Shown: in pieces, positions 1 through 8,742 of the stretch
How the letters are laid out: every line of letters starts with the position of its first letter
Position numbering within the stretch: the first letter of the stretch is position 1
Assembly (NCBI RefSeq): GCF_900114315.1
Contig: NZ_FOSQ01000008.1
Coordinates: forward strand, 124,001 to 188,000
Length of the DNA: 64,000 bases
Reading direction: 5' to 3'
Origin: Falsiroseomonas stagni DSM 19981
GTDB lineage: Bacteria > Pseudomonadota > Alphaproteobacteria > Acetobacterales > Acetobacteraceae
The notes under the pieces: model-generated
What the model was told of the DNA's origin: nothing
Seen by the model: only the letters and a program-made list of their open reading frames with translations
Database searches by the model: none
Program-made: the position numbers and the translations under genes

Positions 1-745
1 AGAGCGGCCGCGCCAGGATGTTGGCGAAGACCACATCGTAACGCCGCCCGGCCTTCACATGCCGGTCCCGCCAGCCATCGGCCAGGCGTGCGCGAACCAG
101 ACGACCAACGCCATTCATCCGGGCATTGTCATGCGCCACCCGGACCGACCAGGGTTCGATATCGGTCGCCAGCACGGGCCGCTTCAGCCGCTTCGCCGCC
201 GCCATGGCCAGGATGCCCGACCCGGTGCCGAGGTCGAGCAGCCGCCGCTTCGGCCGCCGGTCCCGCGCCACCTTCTCGAAGGCGATCAGGCAGCCGCGGG
301 TCGAATTGTGCTCGCCCGAGCCGAAGGCGATGCCGGCATCCAAGGTCAGCACGGTGCGGCCATAGAGGCGCCGCGGCGCCACATGGGTCGGCCGCACCAG
401 CACATCGCCGCCGATCGGCATTTCCTCGAACGAGGACAGCGTGCGGGCGAGCCAGCCCTCGGCCTCCACGGGCGCCACCTGCAGCGCGGGCTGCTCGATC
501 CCGGCCATCAGGGCGGCCAGCGCCAGGGCGCCGGCGAATTCGCCATCCGGCGAGCCCTGCGGGCGCACGCCCTCCACCCGCCAGGTATCGGTGGGGTCGT
601 CCTTGAACAGGGCGACGGAGCGGCAATGCGTCAGGAAGGCCGATTCGAAGGCCGGCACCGCATCCTCCGGCAGGCCGTCCATCCAGATGGATTCCAGCGG
701 ATCGGCGCGCCGGTCCCGCTGCATCGAATAGGTATCACGCACCAT
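1..745 (-). CDS. prmA: Ribosomal protein L11 methyltransferase PrmA (3' end outside window)
   Basis: SAM-dependent methyltransferase that modifies ribosomal protein L11. About 248 residues are visible from the ATG at 745; the rest lies beyond the left edge. The N-terminal substrate-binding half is followed by the Rossmann methyltransferase core: a FGSGEHNSTRGCL stretch, motif I as LLDLGTGSGILAMAA, and the family signature YDVVFANILA just inside the window edge. The start codon overlaps the uvrD stop as TGATG, so the two are probably co-transcribed with translational coupling. Assignment is firm; only completeness of the C terminus cannot be judged. Confidence 0.93.
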   Translation of the reverse strand, partial: MVRDTYSMQRDRRADPLESIWMDGLPEDAVPAFESAFLTHCRSVALFKDDPTDTWRVEGVRPQGSPDGEFAGALALAALMAGIEQPALQVAPVEAEGWLARTLSSFEEMPIGGDVLVRPTHVAPRRLYGRTVLTLDAGIAFGSGEHNSTRGCLIAFEKVARDRRPKRRLLDLGTGSGILAMAAAKRLKRPVLATDIEPWSVRVAHDNARMNGVGRLVRARLADGWRDRHVKAGRRYDVVFANILARPL

Positions 746-2970
746 CAGACGTCGCCTGCCTTCTGCACGAACCGGTCCAGCACACGCTTTTCCCCGGCAT
801 GGTCGAATTCGATGTCGAGGCGATCATCCTGCACCGCGACGACGGTGCCGTAGCCGAATTTCTGGTGGAACACCCGCTCCCCCTTCGCGATTCCCGATGC
901 GGGGGCAGGGCGTTCCTTCACCTCCCAGGGACCGGCCTCGATCACGCGCGGGCGGCGGGCCATAAGGCCCTGCTGGCCCATGAATACCGATGGCGTGTCC
1001 GCCATCCGGTGCTGGCGCATCTGGGAAGCGCCCTCGCGCTGGATGGCGTCGGCCGGCAATTCATCGAGGAAGCGCGACGGCAGCGACGACGTCCAGTTGC
1101 CGTAGATGCGGCGATTGGCGGCGTGGCTGATGACGGCGGTCTTCCGGGCGCGGGTGATGCCGACATAGGCCAGGCGCCGTTCCTCCTCCAGCGACTTCTC
1201 GCCCCCCTCATCCATGCTGCGCTGGGAGGGAAACAGCCCTTCCTCCCAGCCCGGCAGGAAGACGGTGTCGAATTCCAACCCCTTGGCGGCGTGCAGCGTC
1301 ATCAGCTGGATGCGCTCCTGCTCCGCGTTCTCATCCGTCTCCATGACCAGCGCGACATGGTCGAGGAAGCCGGCGAGCGACGGGTAGTCCCCCATCGCGC
1401 GGATCAGTTCCTTGAGGTTGTCGAGCCGTCCCGGCGCTTCCGGGCTGCGGTCGAGCTTCCACATTTCGGTGTAGCCGCTTTCGTCCAGCACCGTCGCGGC
1501 GGCCACGACATGGCCTTCCTTCTCATTCACCGCGCGCCAGCGGGCGAAGCCGCGCATGAGTTCGCGCAAAGCCGTGCGGGGCTTGGGCTTCAGCGCATCC
1601 GTCTCCGCGATGCGTTCCGCCGCCACGGAGAGCGGGATGGCCTGCGCGCGGGCCAATTCATGGATGGCGCGCAGCCCGCTATCGCCAAGCCCGCGCTTGG
1701 GCGTGTTCACGATGCGCTCGAAGGCCAGGTCGTCCGCGGGCTGCTGGACGATGCGGAGATAGGCCATGGCGTCGCGGATCTCCGCGCGCTCGTAGAATTT
1801 CAGCCCGCCGACGACGCGGTAGGGCAGGCCGAGGGTGATGAGGCGTTCCTCGAAGCTGCGCGTCTGGAAGCCGGCGCGCACCAGGATGGCGATTTCCGAG
1901 AGCGGGTGGCCGGACCGGCGCGCGGCCTCGATCCGGTCGCCGACCATGCGCGCCTCATCCTCGCTGTCCCAGAGCGACACCACGCGCACCTTGTCGCCGG
2001 AGGCATCGTTGCGGCCGGATCGCAGCGTCTTGCCGAGGCGCCCTGTGTTGCGCGCGATCAGCCCCGCGGCGGCCGCCAGGATGGGCTTGGTGGAGCGGTA
2101 GTTGGATTCCAGCCGCACGATGCGGGCGCCGGGAAAATCCTTCTCAAACCGAAGAATATTCTCGATCTCCGCGCCGCGCCAGGAATAGATCGACTGGTCA
2201 TCGTCGCCGACGCAGCAGATGTTCCGGCGGTTGGGGTCCTCATGCTGGGCGAGGAGGCGGAGCCAGAGATACTGGACCAGGTTGGTGTCCTGGTATTCGT
2301 CCACCAGGATGTAGCGGAAGCTGCGATGGTAATCCGCCAGCACGTCGGGGCGCGTGCGCAGGATTTCCGTGACATGCAGCAGCAGGTCGCCGAAATCGGC
2401 GGCGTTCAGTTCCAGCAGGCGCCGCTGGTAGGCCGCATAGATCTCGCTGGCGCGATTGTTGGCGAAATCGCTGTCCTCGGCGGCCGTGATGCGCGAAGGC
2501 GTCAGGCCGCGATCCTTCCAGCGCTGGATCACCGCCATCATCCCCGGCGCGGGCCAGCGCTTGCTGTCGATATTGGCCGCCGCCATCACCTGCTTCAGCA
2601 GGCGCATCTGGTCATCGGCATCGAGGATGGTGAAGTTGGTGCGCAGCCCGATGAGTTCGGCATGCCGCCGCAGCATCCGGGCGCAGAGCGCGTGGAAGGT
2701 GCCAAGCCAAAGGCCCTCCACCGGGCGGCCGATGATGGCGGCGACCCTCTCCCGCATCTCCTTCGCGGCCTTGTTGGTGAAGGTGACGGACAGCACCTCC
2801 CACGGCCTGGCCTTGCCGGTCATCAGCAGATGGGCGAAGCGCGTGGTCAGCACGCGGGTCTTGCCCGTGCCCGCGCCGGCCAGCACCAGCAGGGGCCCGT
2901 CCAGGGCTTCCACCGCCTCCCGCTGCTCCGGGTTCAGGCGGGTGATGTAGTCGGGCGCGGTTACTGACAT
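745..2970 (-). CDS. uvrD: ATP-dependent DNA helicase UvrD/PcrA
   Basis: Superfamily 1A 3'-5' helicase of nucleotide excision repair, mismatch repair and replication restart. The protein has 741 residues. Walker A GAGTGKT is at residues 32-38, motif II is VDEYQDTN, motif III is GDDDQSIYSWRGA, and the C-terminal core carries VFLPGWEEGLFPSQRS and YVGITRARK. The last ~45 residues (ERVFHQKFGYGTVVAV onward) match the Tudor-like RNA polymerase-binding tail of PcrA/UvrD. I chose the ATG at 2970 because the conserved N terminus begins right after it and a GGGGAG lies upstream. An open frame continues further upstream but has no helicase similarity. The start overlaps the end of the pentapeptide gene. 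Confidence 0.96.
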   Translation of the reverse strand: MSVTAPDYITRLNPEQREAVEALDGPLLVLAGAGTGKTRVLTTRFAHLLMTGKARPWEVLSVTFTNKAAKEMRERVAAIIGRPVEGLWLGTFHALCARMLRRHAELIGLRTNFTILDADDQMRLLKQVMAAANIDSKRWPAPGMMAVIQRWKDRGLTPSRITAAEDSDFANNRASEIYAAYQRRLLELNAADFGDLLLHVTEILRTRPDVLADYHRSFRYILVDEYQDTNLVQYLWLRLLAQHEDPNRRNICCVGDDDQSIYSWRGAEIENILRFEKDFPGARIVRLESNYRSTKPILAAAAGLIARNTGRLGKTLRSGRNDASGDKVRVVSLWDSEDEARMVGDRIEAARRSGHPLSEIAILVRAGFQTRSFEERLITLGLPYRVVGGLKFYERAEIRDAMAYLRIVQQPADDLAFERIVNTPKRGLGDSGLRAIHELARAQAIPLSVAAERIAETDALKPKPRTALRELMRGFARWRAVNEKEGHVVAAATVLDESGYTEMWKLDRSPEAPGRLDNLKELIRAMGDYPSLAGFLDHVALVMETDENAEQERIQLMTLHAAKGLEFDTVFLPGWEEGLFPSQRSMDEGGEKSLEEERRLAYVGITRARKTAVISHAANRRIYGNWTSSLPSRFLDELPADAIQREGASQMRQHRMADTPSVFMGQQGLMARRPRVIEAGPWEVKERPAPASGIAKGERVFHQKFGYGTVVAVQDDRLDIEFDHAGEKRVLDRFVQKAGDV

Positions 2971-3458
2971 GTGCCGACGCTCCCCGCCGCGCAGAGGCGC
3001 TGGCCATCCGTCCATCGCGCGCCATCCAGGATGGCGCCGGAGAAATCGGCGCCGGTCAAATCGGCACCCGTGAGGTCCGCACCCGTGAGATCCGCGCGGA
3101 ACAGGCGGGCGCGGCGGAGGTCGGCGCGCACCAGCACCGCGCCGCGCATGATGGCGCGGGTGAAATCGGCCTCTCGCAGCACCGCTTCCGTCAAATCGGC
3201 GCCGGTCAGGTCCGCCGACAGGAAGCGCCCATCGGTGGCGTCCACCCCGACCATCTTCGCCTGCGCCAGCTTCGCCCGCTGCAGCGAGGAATCGCGGAGA
3301 TGCCCGCGGCTGAGATCGACGCCGGTCAGGTCCCGCCCATCCAGCAGGCAGCGCCGCCACACGACCTCCGGCGCGGCCGGGGAGGTGCAGGCCGCGAAGG
3401 CCGGGACCGCGAACAGCAACGCGGCGGTGACGAGGACGGGGAGATGACGGGATCGCAC
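2961..3458 (-). CDS. Secreted pentapeptide-repeat protein
   Basis: A protein of about 165 residues. The N terminus is a signal peptide (hydrophobic LVTAALLFAVPAFA followed by AC). The rest is a run of A(D/N)LxX pentapeptides such as LTGADLTGADLTGADFSGA, which fold as a right-handed quadrilateral beta-helix. The family has no single biochemical role, so no function is assigned. The stop codon overlaps the uvrD start, suggesting one transcript with uvrD and prmA. The start is uncertain: GTG at 3458 is used here, and GTG at 3476 would add six residues to the signal peptide n-region. Either start overlaps the divergent transporter gene by a few bases. Confidence 0.75.
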   Translation of the reverse strand: MRSRHLPVLVTAALLFAVPAFAACTSPAAPEVVWRRCLLDGRDLTGVDLSRGHLRDSSLQRAKLAQAKMVGVDATDGRFLSADLTGADLTEAVLREADFTRAIMRGAVLVRADLRRARLFRADLTGADLTGADLTGADFSGAILDGARWTDGQRLCAAGSVGTCQ

Positions 3459-4451
3459 GCCTTGGATATAGAACACGGAGCGAACAACTCCAACCGCCAG
3501 GCCTTGCGCAACCTTCTCGCCCCCTTCGAATGGTCGGCCCGGCATGGCGGTGCGCTGCTGGGCTTCGGCGTCTTCGCCGGCGTGATCTTCCCGCCGCTGG
3601 CCAGCGCGACGCGCGACCTCGTCTCCCCCGGCGTCTTCTGCCTGATGACGCTGGTGCTGCTGCGCGTCGATTTCGTGCAGGTGCTGGGCTACCTTCGCCG
3701 GCCGCTGATGGTGGCCGGGCTGCTGGTGTGGCTGCTGCTGGCCTGCCCGCTGATCGTCTTCGCCATCACCCGGCTGATCGGGCTGGACGGGCCGCTGGGT
3801 GCCGCGGTCGTGATCATGGCGACGGGCTGTGCTGCCACCTCCTCCCCCGCCTTCGCGCGCCTGGTGGGGCTGGATGGGGAGATCGCGCTGGTGGTGTCGG
3901 TGCTGTCCACCCTGCTGGTGCCCTTCATCGCGCCGCCCCTGGCACTCGGGCTGCTGGGGATCGACCTGGCCATCTCGCTCTCCGCCCTGATGACCCGGCT
4001 GGCGCTGGTGGTGGGGCTGCCGCTGGTGCTGTCCATGATCATCCGGCGGCTGGCGGGGCCGGCGCGGCTGGAACGCACGGGACGCGCGGTGGATGGCGCG
4101 GTGGTGCTGCTTGTCGTGCTCTACGGCTTCGGCGTGATGGACGGCATGCAGGCGAAGATCCTGGCGGAACCGCTCTGGGTCGCGGGCGGCATCGCGCTGG
4201 CCTTCGCGGGGAATTTCGGGCTGAACATCCTGACGGCACTCGCCATGCGGCCGGTGGCGGGGACGCGCATCGCGCTGTCGGCCGGGCTGCTGTCGGGCAA
4301 CCGGAACATGGCGCTCTACATCGCCGTGCTGCCGGCGGCGACGGATCCGCGCATCCTGCTGTTCTTCGCGCTCTGCCAGTTTCCCCTGTTCCTGAGCCCC
4401 TTCCTGCTGCGCCCGGTCTATGAGGCGCTGCGGGCGCGCGGGGTGCGCTGA
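3444..4451 (+). CDS. SBF/bile acid:sodium symporter-like membrane transporter
   Basis: An integral membrane protein of 335 residues with about nine to ten hydrophobic segments starting near residue 30. The spacing and the late conserved stretch GNRNMALYIAVLP resemble the bile acid:sodium symporter (SBF) superfamily. A central segment (MATGCAATSSPAFARLVG) would be the helix-break region. Substrate cannot be inferred. The ATG at 3444 is preceded by GAGGA with 7-nt spacing. The gene is divergent from, and overlaps by about 15 bases, the pentapeptide-repeat gene. Assignment to SBF is by pattern only and a related transporter family is possible. Confidence 0.6.
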   Translation: MTGSHALDIEHGANNSNRQALRNLLAPFEWSARHGGALLGFGVFAGVIFPPLASATRDLVSPGVFCLMTLVLLRVDFVQVLGYLRRPLMVAGLLVWLLLACPLIVFAITRLIGLDGPLGAAVVIMATGCAATSSPAFARLVGLDGEIALVVSVLSTLLVPFIAPPLALGLLGIDLAISLSALMTRLALVVGLPLVLSMIIRRLAGPARLERTGRAVDGAVVLLVVLYGFGVMDGMQAKILAEPLWVAGGIALAFAGNFGLNILTALAMRPVAGTRIALSAGLLSGNRNMALYIAVLPAATDPRILLFFALCQFPLFLSPFLLRPVYEALRARGVR

Positions 4452-4516
4452 GGGCGGTTCCCAGGCGCGGCCGGGCGGGTCTAGGCTTCCCCCAATACCG
4501 AGGAAGCAAGCAGCGC

Positions 4517-4924
4517 ATGACCTGGCCGAACCCCGCCCGCCCCGGCGAACCCGCCGACGCCAACCGGCCCTGGCACTGGGTCGCCCGCACCGACGATGCC
4601 GGCCGCGCGCCGCTGCCCATCGGCTGGAACGGGGCGATGCGGGCCTGGATGGTCTGGGACGGCAGCAGCGTTTCCGCCGCCGAGGCCGCGCAACGCTTCA
4701 CCTATCTCGGCCCCTGCCTGACACCCGAGGAGACGGCGGCCGCCATGGCGGCGAAGGCGCAGGCGTCCGAACCCCGGGGGCTGGCGGCGCTGGCCGCTTC
4801 CGCGGAGCCGACCCCGCCGCCGGCGATGATCTACAAGAAGGACGCGGTGCGGGTGCACCTGCTGATCTTCGCGGGGACGCTGATCGCGACGCTGTTCCTG
4901 GCGGAGAAGGTGGTTCGCTGGTGA
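4517..4924 (+). CDS. Hypothetical protein with C-terminal membrane anchor
   Basis: Protein of 135 residues that I do not recognise. The N-terminal ~60 residues are rich in Trp (PWHWVART, IGWNGAMRAWMVWDG) and look like a small folded domain. A flexible Ala/Pro-rich linker follows. Residues ~112-130 (LLIFAGTLIATLFLA) form one membrane helix ending in a short basic tail, so the soluble part would be cytoplasmic and tail-anchored. ATG at 4517. It stands alone between the SBF-like gene and a hairpin repeat. Codon use matches its neighbours, which supports a real gene. Confidence 0.6.
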   Translation: MTWPNPARPGEPADANRPWHWVARTDDAGRAPLPIGWNGAMRAWMVWDGSSVSAAEAAQRFTYLGPCLTPEETAAAMAAKAQASEPRGLAALAASAEPTPPPAMIYKKDAVRVHLLIFAGTLIATLFLAEKVVRW

Positions 4925-4929
4925 GTCGC

Positions 4930-4987
4930 GGGGAAGGCGCTGCCTTCCCCCGACCCCATCCGCCAGGGCCGAGACGGCCCTGGACCG
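4930..4987 (-). repeat. Two-hairpin repeat unit 1 (probable bidirectional terminator)
   Basis: Two perfect 9-bp stems: GGGGAAGGC/GCCTTCCCC (4930-4950, loop GCT) and CCAGGGCCG/CGGCCCTGG (4963-4983, loop AGA), joined by CGACCCCATCCG. It lies between two convergent genes and ends next to the stop of the TTT receptor gene. The same architecture recurs at six other places in this window. Unit 5 at 53.5 kb is nearly identical in the opposite orientation. Confidence 0.8.
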
Positions 4988-4994
4988 TCTTCAG

Positions 4995-5984
4995 CTACCC
5001 TGCATTCTGGGGCTGGACGCCAGCCGCCCGCGCCGCAGCGCCCCACTTCTCCAGCTCGGCCTGCACGAAGGTCCGGGTATCGTCGGGGTTGGAGACCACG
5101 ACCTCCGCACCCAGCGTGCGATGCCGCGCCACCACATCGGGACGCTGCACGGCGGCGGTGATCTCCCGGTGCAGGCGATCCAGCACCGGCGGGGGCAGGT
5201 TGGCCGGGCCCATCACCATGCCCCAGGTCGAAGCCTCGAACCCCGCCACGCTCTCCCCCAAGGTCGGCACATCGGACAGCTGCGGCGCGCGGGTCGCGCC
5301 GGTGGTGGCCAGCGCCTTCAGCGTGCCCGCCTGGATATGCGGCAGCGCGGCCGGGACCGTGTCGAACATGATGTCGACGCGCCCGGCGATCAGGTCCGGA
5401 TGCGCCTGGGTCGATCCGCGATAGGGCACATAGGTCATCTCGATGCCCGTGCGCTGGCCGAACAGCACCGGGGCCAGGCGCACCACGCCGCCCGTGCCGG
5501 CGAAGGTCACATGCCCGGCCGGGTTGCGCTTGGCATGCGCCACCAGCTCCGCCGGCGTGGAGGCCACGAAATTCCGGGCGGCGCAGAGCACCAGCGGCGT
5601 CCGCGTGGTCAGGGTGATGAAGGTGAAGTCCCGCATCGTGTCATAGGGCAGCCGGTAGAAGGCCGCGTTCACGGGATGGCCCACGGAAACCAGCGCCAGG
5701 GTGTGCCCATCGGCGGGCGACCGCGCCACGGCCTCCGTCCCGATCACGCCATCGGCGCCGGCCCGGTTCTCCACCGGCACCGCCACGCCCATGGCAGCGG
5801 ACATGGGGTCCGCGATCAGCCGGGCCGTGATGTCGGAGACGCCGCCCGGCGTATAGGGCACGACGATGCGGACGGGGCGGGACGGAAAGGCCTGGGCGCG
5901 CGCGGCGCGGCTGCCGAGGGCCAGGATGGGGACAGCCAGGGCGGGCGCGGCCAGCAAAGCCGCGCGGCGGGTGATCAGGGTCAT
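4995..5984 (-). CDS. Bug-family TTT solute-binding receptor (TctC-like)
   Basis: Periplasmic receptor of the tripartite tricarboxylate transporter type, 329 residues. It has a twin-arginine-like/Sec signal (MTLITRRAALLAAPALAVP), the family opening FPSRPVRIVVPYTPGG, and the carboxylate-binding region around NRAGADGVIGTEAVAR and VPYRGSTQAHPDLIAGRVD. The ATG at 5984 follows GGAGGAAGCGCC; an upstream in-frame extension is ignored. No TctA/TctB genes are adjacent, so it is an orphan receptor. Such receptors may share a membrane component such as the TctAB encoded at 15-17 kb. Ligand unknown, probably an organic acid. Confidence 0.85.
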   Translation of the reverse strand: MTLITRRAALLAAPALAVPILALGSRAARAQAFPSRPVRIVVPYTPGGVSDITARLIADPMSAAMGVAVPVENRAGADGVIGTEAVARSPADGHTLALVSVGHPVNAAFYRLPYDTMRDFTFITLTTRTPLVLCAARNFVASTPAELVAHAKRNPAGHVTFAGTGGVVRLAPVLFGQRTGIEMTYVPYRGSTQAHPDLIAGRVDIMFDTVPAALPHIQAGTLKALATTGATRAPQLSDVPTLGESVAGFEASTWGMVMGPANLPPPVLDRLHREITAAVQRPDVVARHRTLGAEVVVSNPDDTRTFVQAELEKWGAAARAAGVQPQNAG

Positions 5985-6071
5985 GGGCGCTTCCTCCTCC
6001 GGTCTCACGCCGGTCCAGCCATGCTGGACCCGGCGGGAAACCAGGGGAAGGCCGTTCGGCCCCGGCGGGGT

Positions 6072-7004
6072 TCAGGCCGCCTTGGGGCGCGCCCCCAGCA
6101 GATGCGCGATGGCATAGGTCAGGTCGGCGCGGTTCAAGGTGTAGAAGTGGAACTCGTCCACCCCGTTCGCCTGCAGCAGCCGAACCTGTTCCGCCGCGAT
6201 GGCCGCGGAGACCATCCGGCGCGTCTCCGCATCCTCGTCCAGGCCCTCGAACAGCTTGCCCATCCAGGCGGGGACGGAGGCGCCGCACATGGCGCTGAAC
6301 TTCTTCACCTGGGAGAAATTAGACACGGGCAGGATGCCCGGGACGATGGGCACGGTGATGCCCGCCGCCGCGCAACGGTCGATGAAGCGGAGGTAGATGT
6401 CCGTGTCGAAGAAGTACTGCGTGATCGCCCTGGTCGCGCCGGCGTCGATCTTGCGCTTCAGGAAATCGAGGTCCGCATCGGCCGAGGTCGCGGCGGGATG
6501 AGTTTCCGGATAGGCACCGACGCTGATGTCGAAATCGCCGATTCGGCGAAGGCCCCGCACCAGATCCTCGGCCTGCGCATAGCCGCCGGGATGCGGCGTG
6601 TACTGGCTGGCGCCGGCCGGCGGGTCGCCGCGCAGCGCCACGATGTGGCGGACGCCGGCCTCCAGGTAGCCGCGCGCGACCTCATCGACCTCCGCCTGGG
6701 TGGCGCCGACGCAGGTCAGGTGCGCGGCGGGGGTCAGGCTGGTTTCCTTCGCCAGGCGCGCCACCGTCTCATGCGTCCGGGTCCGGGTGGTGCCGCCGGC
6801 GCCGTAGGTGACGGAGACGAAGCGCGGGCCCAGCGGCTCCAGCCGCCGGATCGCGGCCCAGAGGGATTGCTCGAGGGCCTCGTTCTTGGGTGGGAAGAAC
6901 TCGAAGGACAGCTTCGGTGGCGGCATCTCGCTCGGCACGGGAAGCCCGGCCACGCGGGGGCCGGTGAGCCAGCGCTGCAAGGTGCCGGGATAGGCCTGGT
7001 CCAT
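6072..7004 (-). CDS. metF: 5,10-methylenetetrahydrofolate reductase MetF
   Basis: Flavin-dependent reduction of methylene-THF to methyl-THF, supplying the methyl group for methionine. A single TIM-barrel domain of 310 residues, the usual bacterial length. Diagnostic motifs are SFEFFPPKN, FVSVTYGAGG, the folate/FAD region HLTCVGATQ, LRGDPP, ITQYFFD and PGILPVSNF. The ATG at 7004 was chosen because the conserved N terminus begins about 28 residues later, as in the family; a longer open frame upstream shows no similarity. I looked for a SAM or SAH riboswitch in the 203-nt gap upstream and could not recognise one. Confidence 0.95.
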   Translation of the reverse strand: MDQAYPGTLQRWLTGPRVAGLPVPSEMPPPKLSFEFFPPKNEALEQSLWAAIRRLEPLGPRFVSVTYGAGGTTRTRTHETVARLAKETSLTPAAHLTCVGATQAEVDEVARGYLEAGVRHIVALRGDPPAGASQYTPHPGGYAQAEDLVRGLRRIGDFDISVGAYPETHPAATSADADLDFLKRKIDAGATRAITQYFFDTDIYLRFIDRCAAAGITVPIVPGILPVSNFSQVKKFSAMCGASVPAWMGKLFEGLDEDAETRRMVSAAIAAEQVRLLQANGVDEFHFYTLNRADLTYAIAHLLGARPKAA

Positions 7005-7207
7005 CGGTCCGTTCTCTCGCCTGCCGCAGAAGGGCCGCCCCGCCACCCGGCGGGAACCCGCGGTTGATATGACTGTTCGTAACTTCGGCGGCACCGTTGT
7101 TCCGTTGGCCGCCCGCGCCGCATATAAGGAAGACCCTGCGGGCCGGGAAGGGCTGGCGCGCACGGTCAGGTTGTGCCCCACCCCTTCCGCCCTTCGGAGG
7201 TCCATCG

Positions 7208-8062
7208 TTGAGCCGCATGACGCCCCCCCGCCAGAGCCTGATGGCGAAGCGCCTTGCCGTGCCGGTGCTGGCACTCGGTCTGGCCCTCGGCCTTTCCGCC
7301 TGCGCCACGCGCCCGGACCCCGCGGATGCTGAAGCCGTCGCCGAATTCAACGCCAACAACGACCCGCTGGAGCCGCTGAACCGCGGCGCCTACTTCGTGC
7401 ATGACGGCATCGATACCCTGGTGCTGCGCCCGGCGGCGGAGATCTACCGCGTCTTCCTGCCGCCGGAACTGCGCACCGCCATCCGCAACGTGCTGGCGAA
7501 TCTCCGCACCCCCGTCATCCTGGTGAACGACCTGCTGCAGGGCGACACGCAGCGTGCCGCCACCACGATGGGGCGGTTCCTGGTGAACACCACGGTCGGC
7601 ATCGGCGGCGTCTTCGACCGCGCGACGGAGTTCGGCCTGCTCGGCCACACCGAGGATTTCGGCCAGACCCTGGCCGTCTGGGGCGCGCCGGAAGGCCCCT
7701 ACCTCTTCATCCCCGTGCTCGGCCCGTCCAACCCGCGGGACCTGGTGGGAACCGGAGTCGATACCGCCTTCCACCCCCTGACCTGGGCCGGCAACAGCGG
7801 GGAGACGCTGGAAGCCATCACCATCACCCGCACCGCCCTCACCGCCCTCGACACGCGGGAGAGCCTGATCGAGACGGTGGAGCAGGTGAGGACGGGATCA
7901 CTCGATCCTTACGCCACGATCCGCAGCGCCTATCGCCAGCGGCGCGTTGTGGAGATCCGCAACCAGGGTGGCGCCCCCGCGGCGGCGCGCGGGACCGGCT
8001 TCGGGGCCGGCACCGGCGTGCCGCAACAGGGCCGCCCGGGCGCGCCGACGCCGCAGCGCTGA
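7208..8062 (+). CDS. mlaA: Outer-membrane lipoprotein MlaA (VacJ)
   Basis: Outer-membrane component of the Mla pathway, which removes misplaced phospholipids from the outer leaflet and passes them to periplasmic MlaC. The protein has 284 residues. Its lipoprotein signal ends in LGLSAC, followed by the MlaA core: NDPLEPLNRGAYFVHDGID, NVLANLRTPVILVNDLLQG, GRFLVNTTVGIGGVFD and the GPYLFIPVLGPSNPRD stretch. TTG at 7208 is taken as the start because GGAGG at 7196-7200 sits exactly 7 nt upstream; ATG at 7217 is the alternative. The C-terminal 35 residues are a Gly/Pro/Gln-rich tail. mlaC follows after 23 nt. Confidence 0.92.
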   Translation: MSRMTPPRQSLMAKRLAVPVLALGLALGLSACATRPDPADAEAVAEFNANNDPLEPLNRGAYFVHDGIDTLVLRPAAEIYRVFLPPELRTAIRNVLANLRTPVILVNDLLQGDTQRAATTMGRFLVNTTVGIGGVFDRATEFGLLGHTEDFGQTLAVWGAPEGPYLFIPVLGPSNPRDLVGTGVDTAFHPLTWAGNSGETLEAITITRTALTALDTRESLIETVEQVRTGSLDPYATIRSAYRQRRVVEIRNQGGAPAAARGTGFGAGTGVPQQGRPGAPTPQR

Positions 8063-8085
8063 TCGCTGCCCGCGCGCCCCTACAG

Positions 8086-8730
8086 ATGGACCGCATGATG
8101 CAAACGCTTGACCGACGCAGCCTGCTGATCGCCGCCGCCGGCCTGGCCCTGATGGGCCGGGCAGCCCATGCGCAGCAGATCGATCCCGCCCGCGCCACCG
8201 CCTTCATCCAGCAGACCGGTGAGGAACTGGTGGCCGCCATCAACGCCGTCGGCGCCCCGGTGGCGCAGCGGCGGGAAAGGGTGGCCGCCGTGCTGCGGCG
8301 CGCGGTGGATGTGGAAGGCGTCGGCCGCTTCATCCTCGGCCGTTTCTGGCGCACCGCCTCCGCCGAGCAGCAGGCCGAATACCTGAAGCTGTTCGAGGAG
8401 ATCCTGATCCGCAACCTCTCCGCCCGCTTCGGCGAATACCAGGGGGTGCGCTTCTCCCTCGGCCGCAGCCAGGCGCGAACGGAGGAGGACGTGCTGGTCA
8501 ACACCGTCGTCGAACGCCCCGGCACCGCGGCCTTCGGCCTCGACTGGCGCGTGGCGGAGGTGGGCGGCGTGCCGCGCGTGGTCGACGTGATCGCGGAAGG
8601 CACCAGCCTGCGCCTGACCACGCGCAGCGAATACAGCAGCGTCATCAGCCGCAATGGCGGCAATGTCGGCAGCCTGCTGACGGCGATGCGCCAGCAGATC
8701 CAGCAGCTGGCGGCCCGCGAAGGGGGCTGA
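8086..8730 (+). CDS. mlaC: Periplasmic phospholipid carrier MlaC
   Basis: Periplasmic phospholipid shuttle of the Mla system, 214 residues, with an RR-containing signal peptide (LDRRSLLIAAAGLALMGRAAHA). The Ttg2D/MlaC fold is recognised from GRFILGRFWRTASAEQQAEYLKLF (residues ~85-105) and the IRNLSARFGEYQG region. It pairs with mlaA immediately upstream. The inner-membrane MlaFEDB complex is not in this window. The stop codon lies inside the first arm of a terminator hairpin. Confidence 0.9.
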   Translation: MDRMMQTLDRRSLLIAAAGLALMGRAAHAQQIDPARATAFIQQTGEELVAAINAVGAPVAQRRERVAAVLRRAVDVEGVGRFILGRFWRTASAEQQAEYLKLFEEILIRNLSARFGEYQGVRFSLGRSQARTEEDVLVNTVVERPGTAAFGLDWRVAEVGGVPRVVDVIAEGTSLRLTTRSEYSSVISRNGGNVGSLLTAMRQQIQQLAAREGG

Positions 8731-8740
8731 AGCCCCCTTC
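8719..8740. terminator. Terminator hairpin between mlaC and the GNAT gene
   Basis: Perfect 9-bp stem GAAGGGGGC/GCCCCCTTC with loop TGAA, overlapping the mlaC stop codon. It sits between convergent genes and could serve both. No long T-tract follows. Confidence 0.65.
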
Positions 8741-8742
8741 CC

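Noticed and set aside
799-2967. Very long open frame on the plus strand opposite uvrD, and similar ones opposite ettA (9089-11191), caiB (11145-13532), the crt genes (29264-32287), the TRAP genes (41534-44377) and polA (59988-62804 minus)
   Set aside because: All are antisense shadows of clear genes at about 70% GC; their products are His/Arg/Gly/Ala-rich without domains.
7005-7207. SAM/SAH riboswitch or clear promoters in the metF-mlaA divergent region
   Set aside because: Only TATAAG at 7123 and TTGTTC at 7097 with a 20-nt spacer; no riboswitch stems could be drawn.
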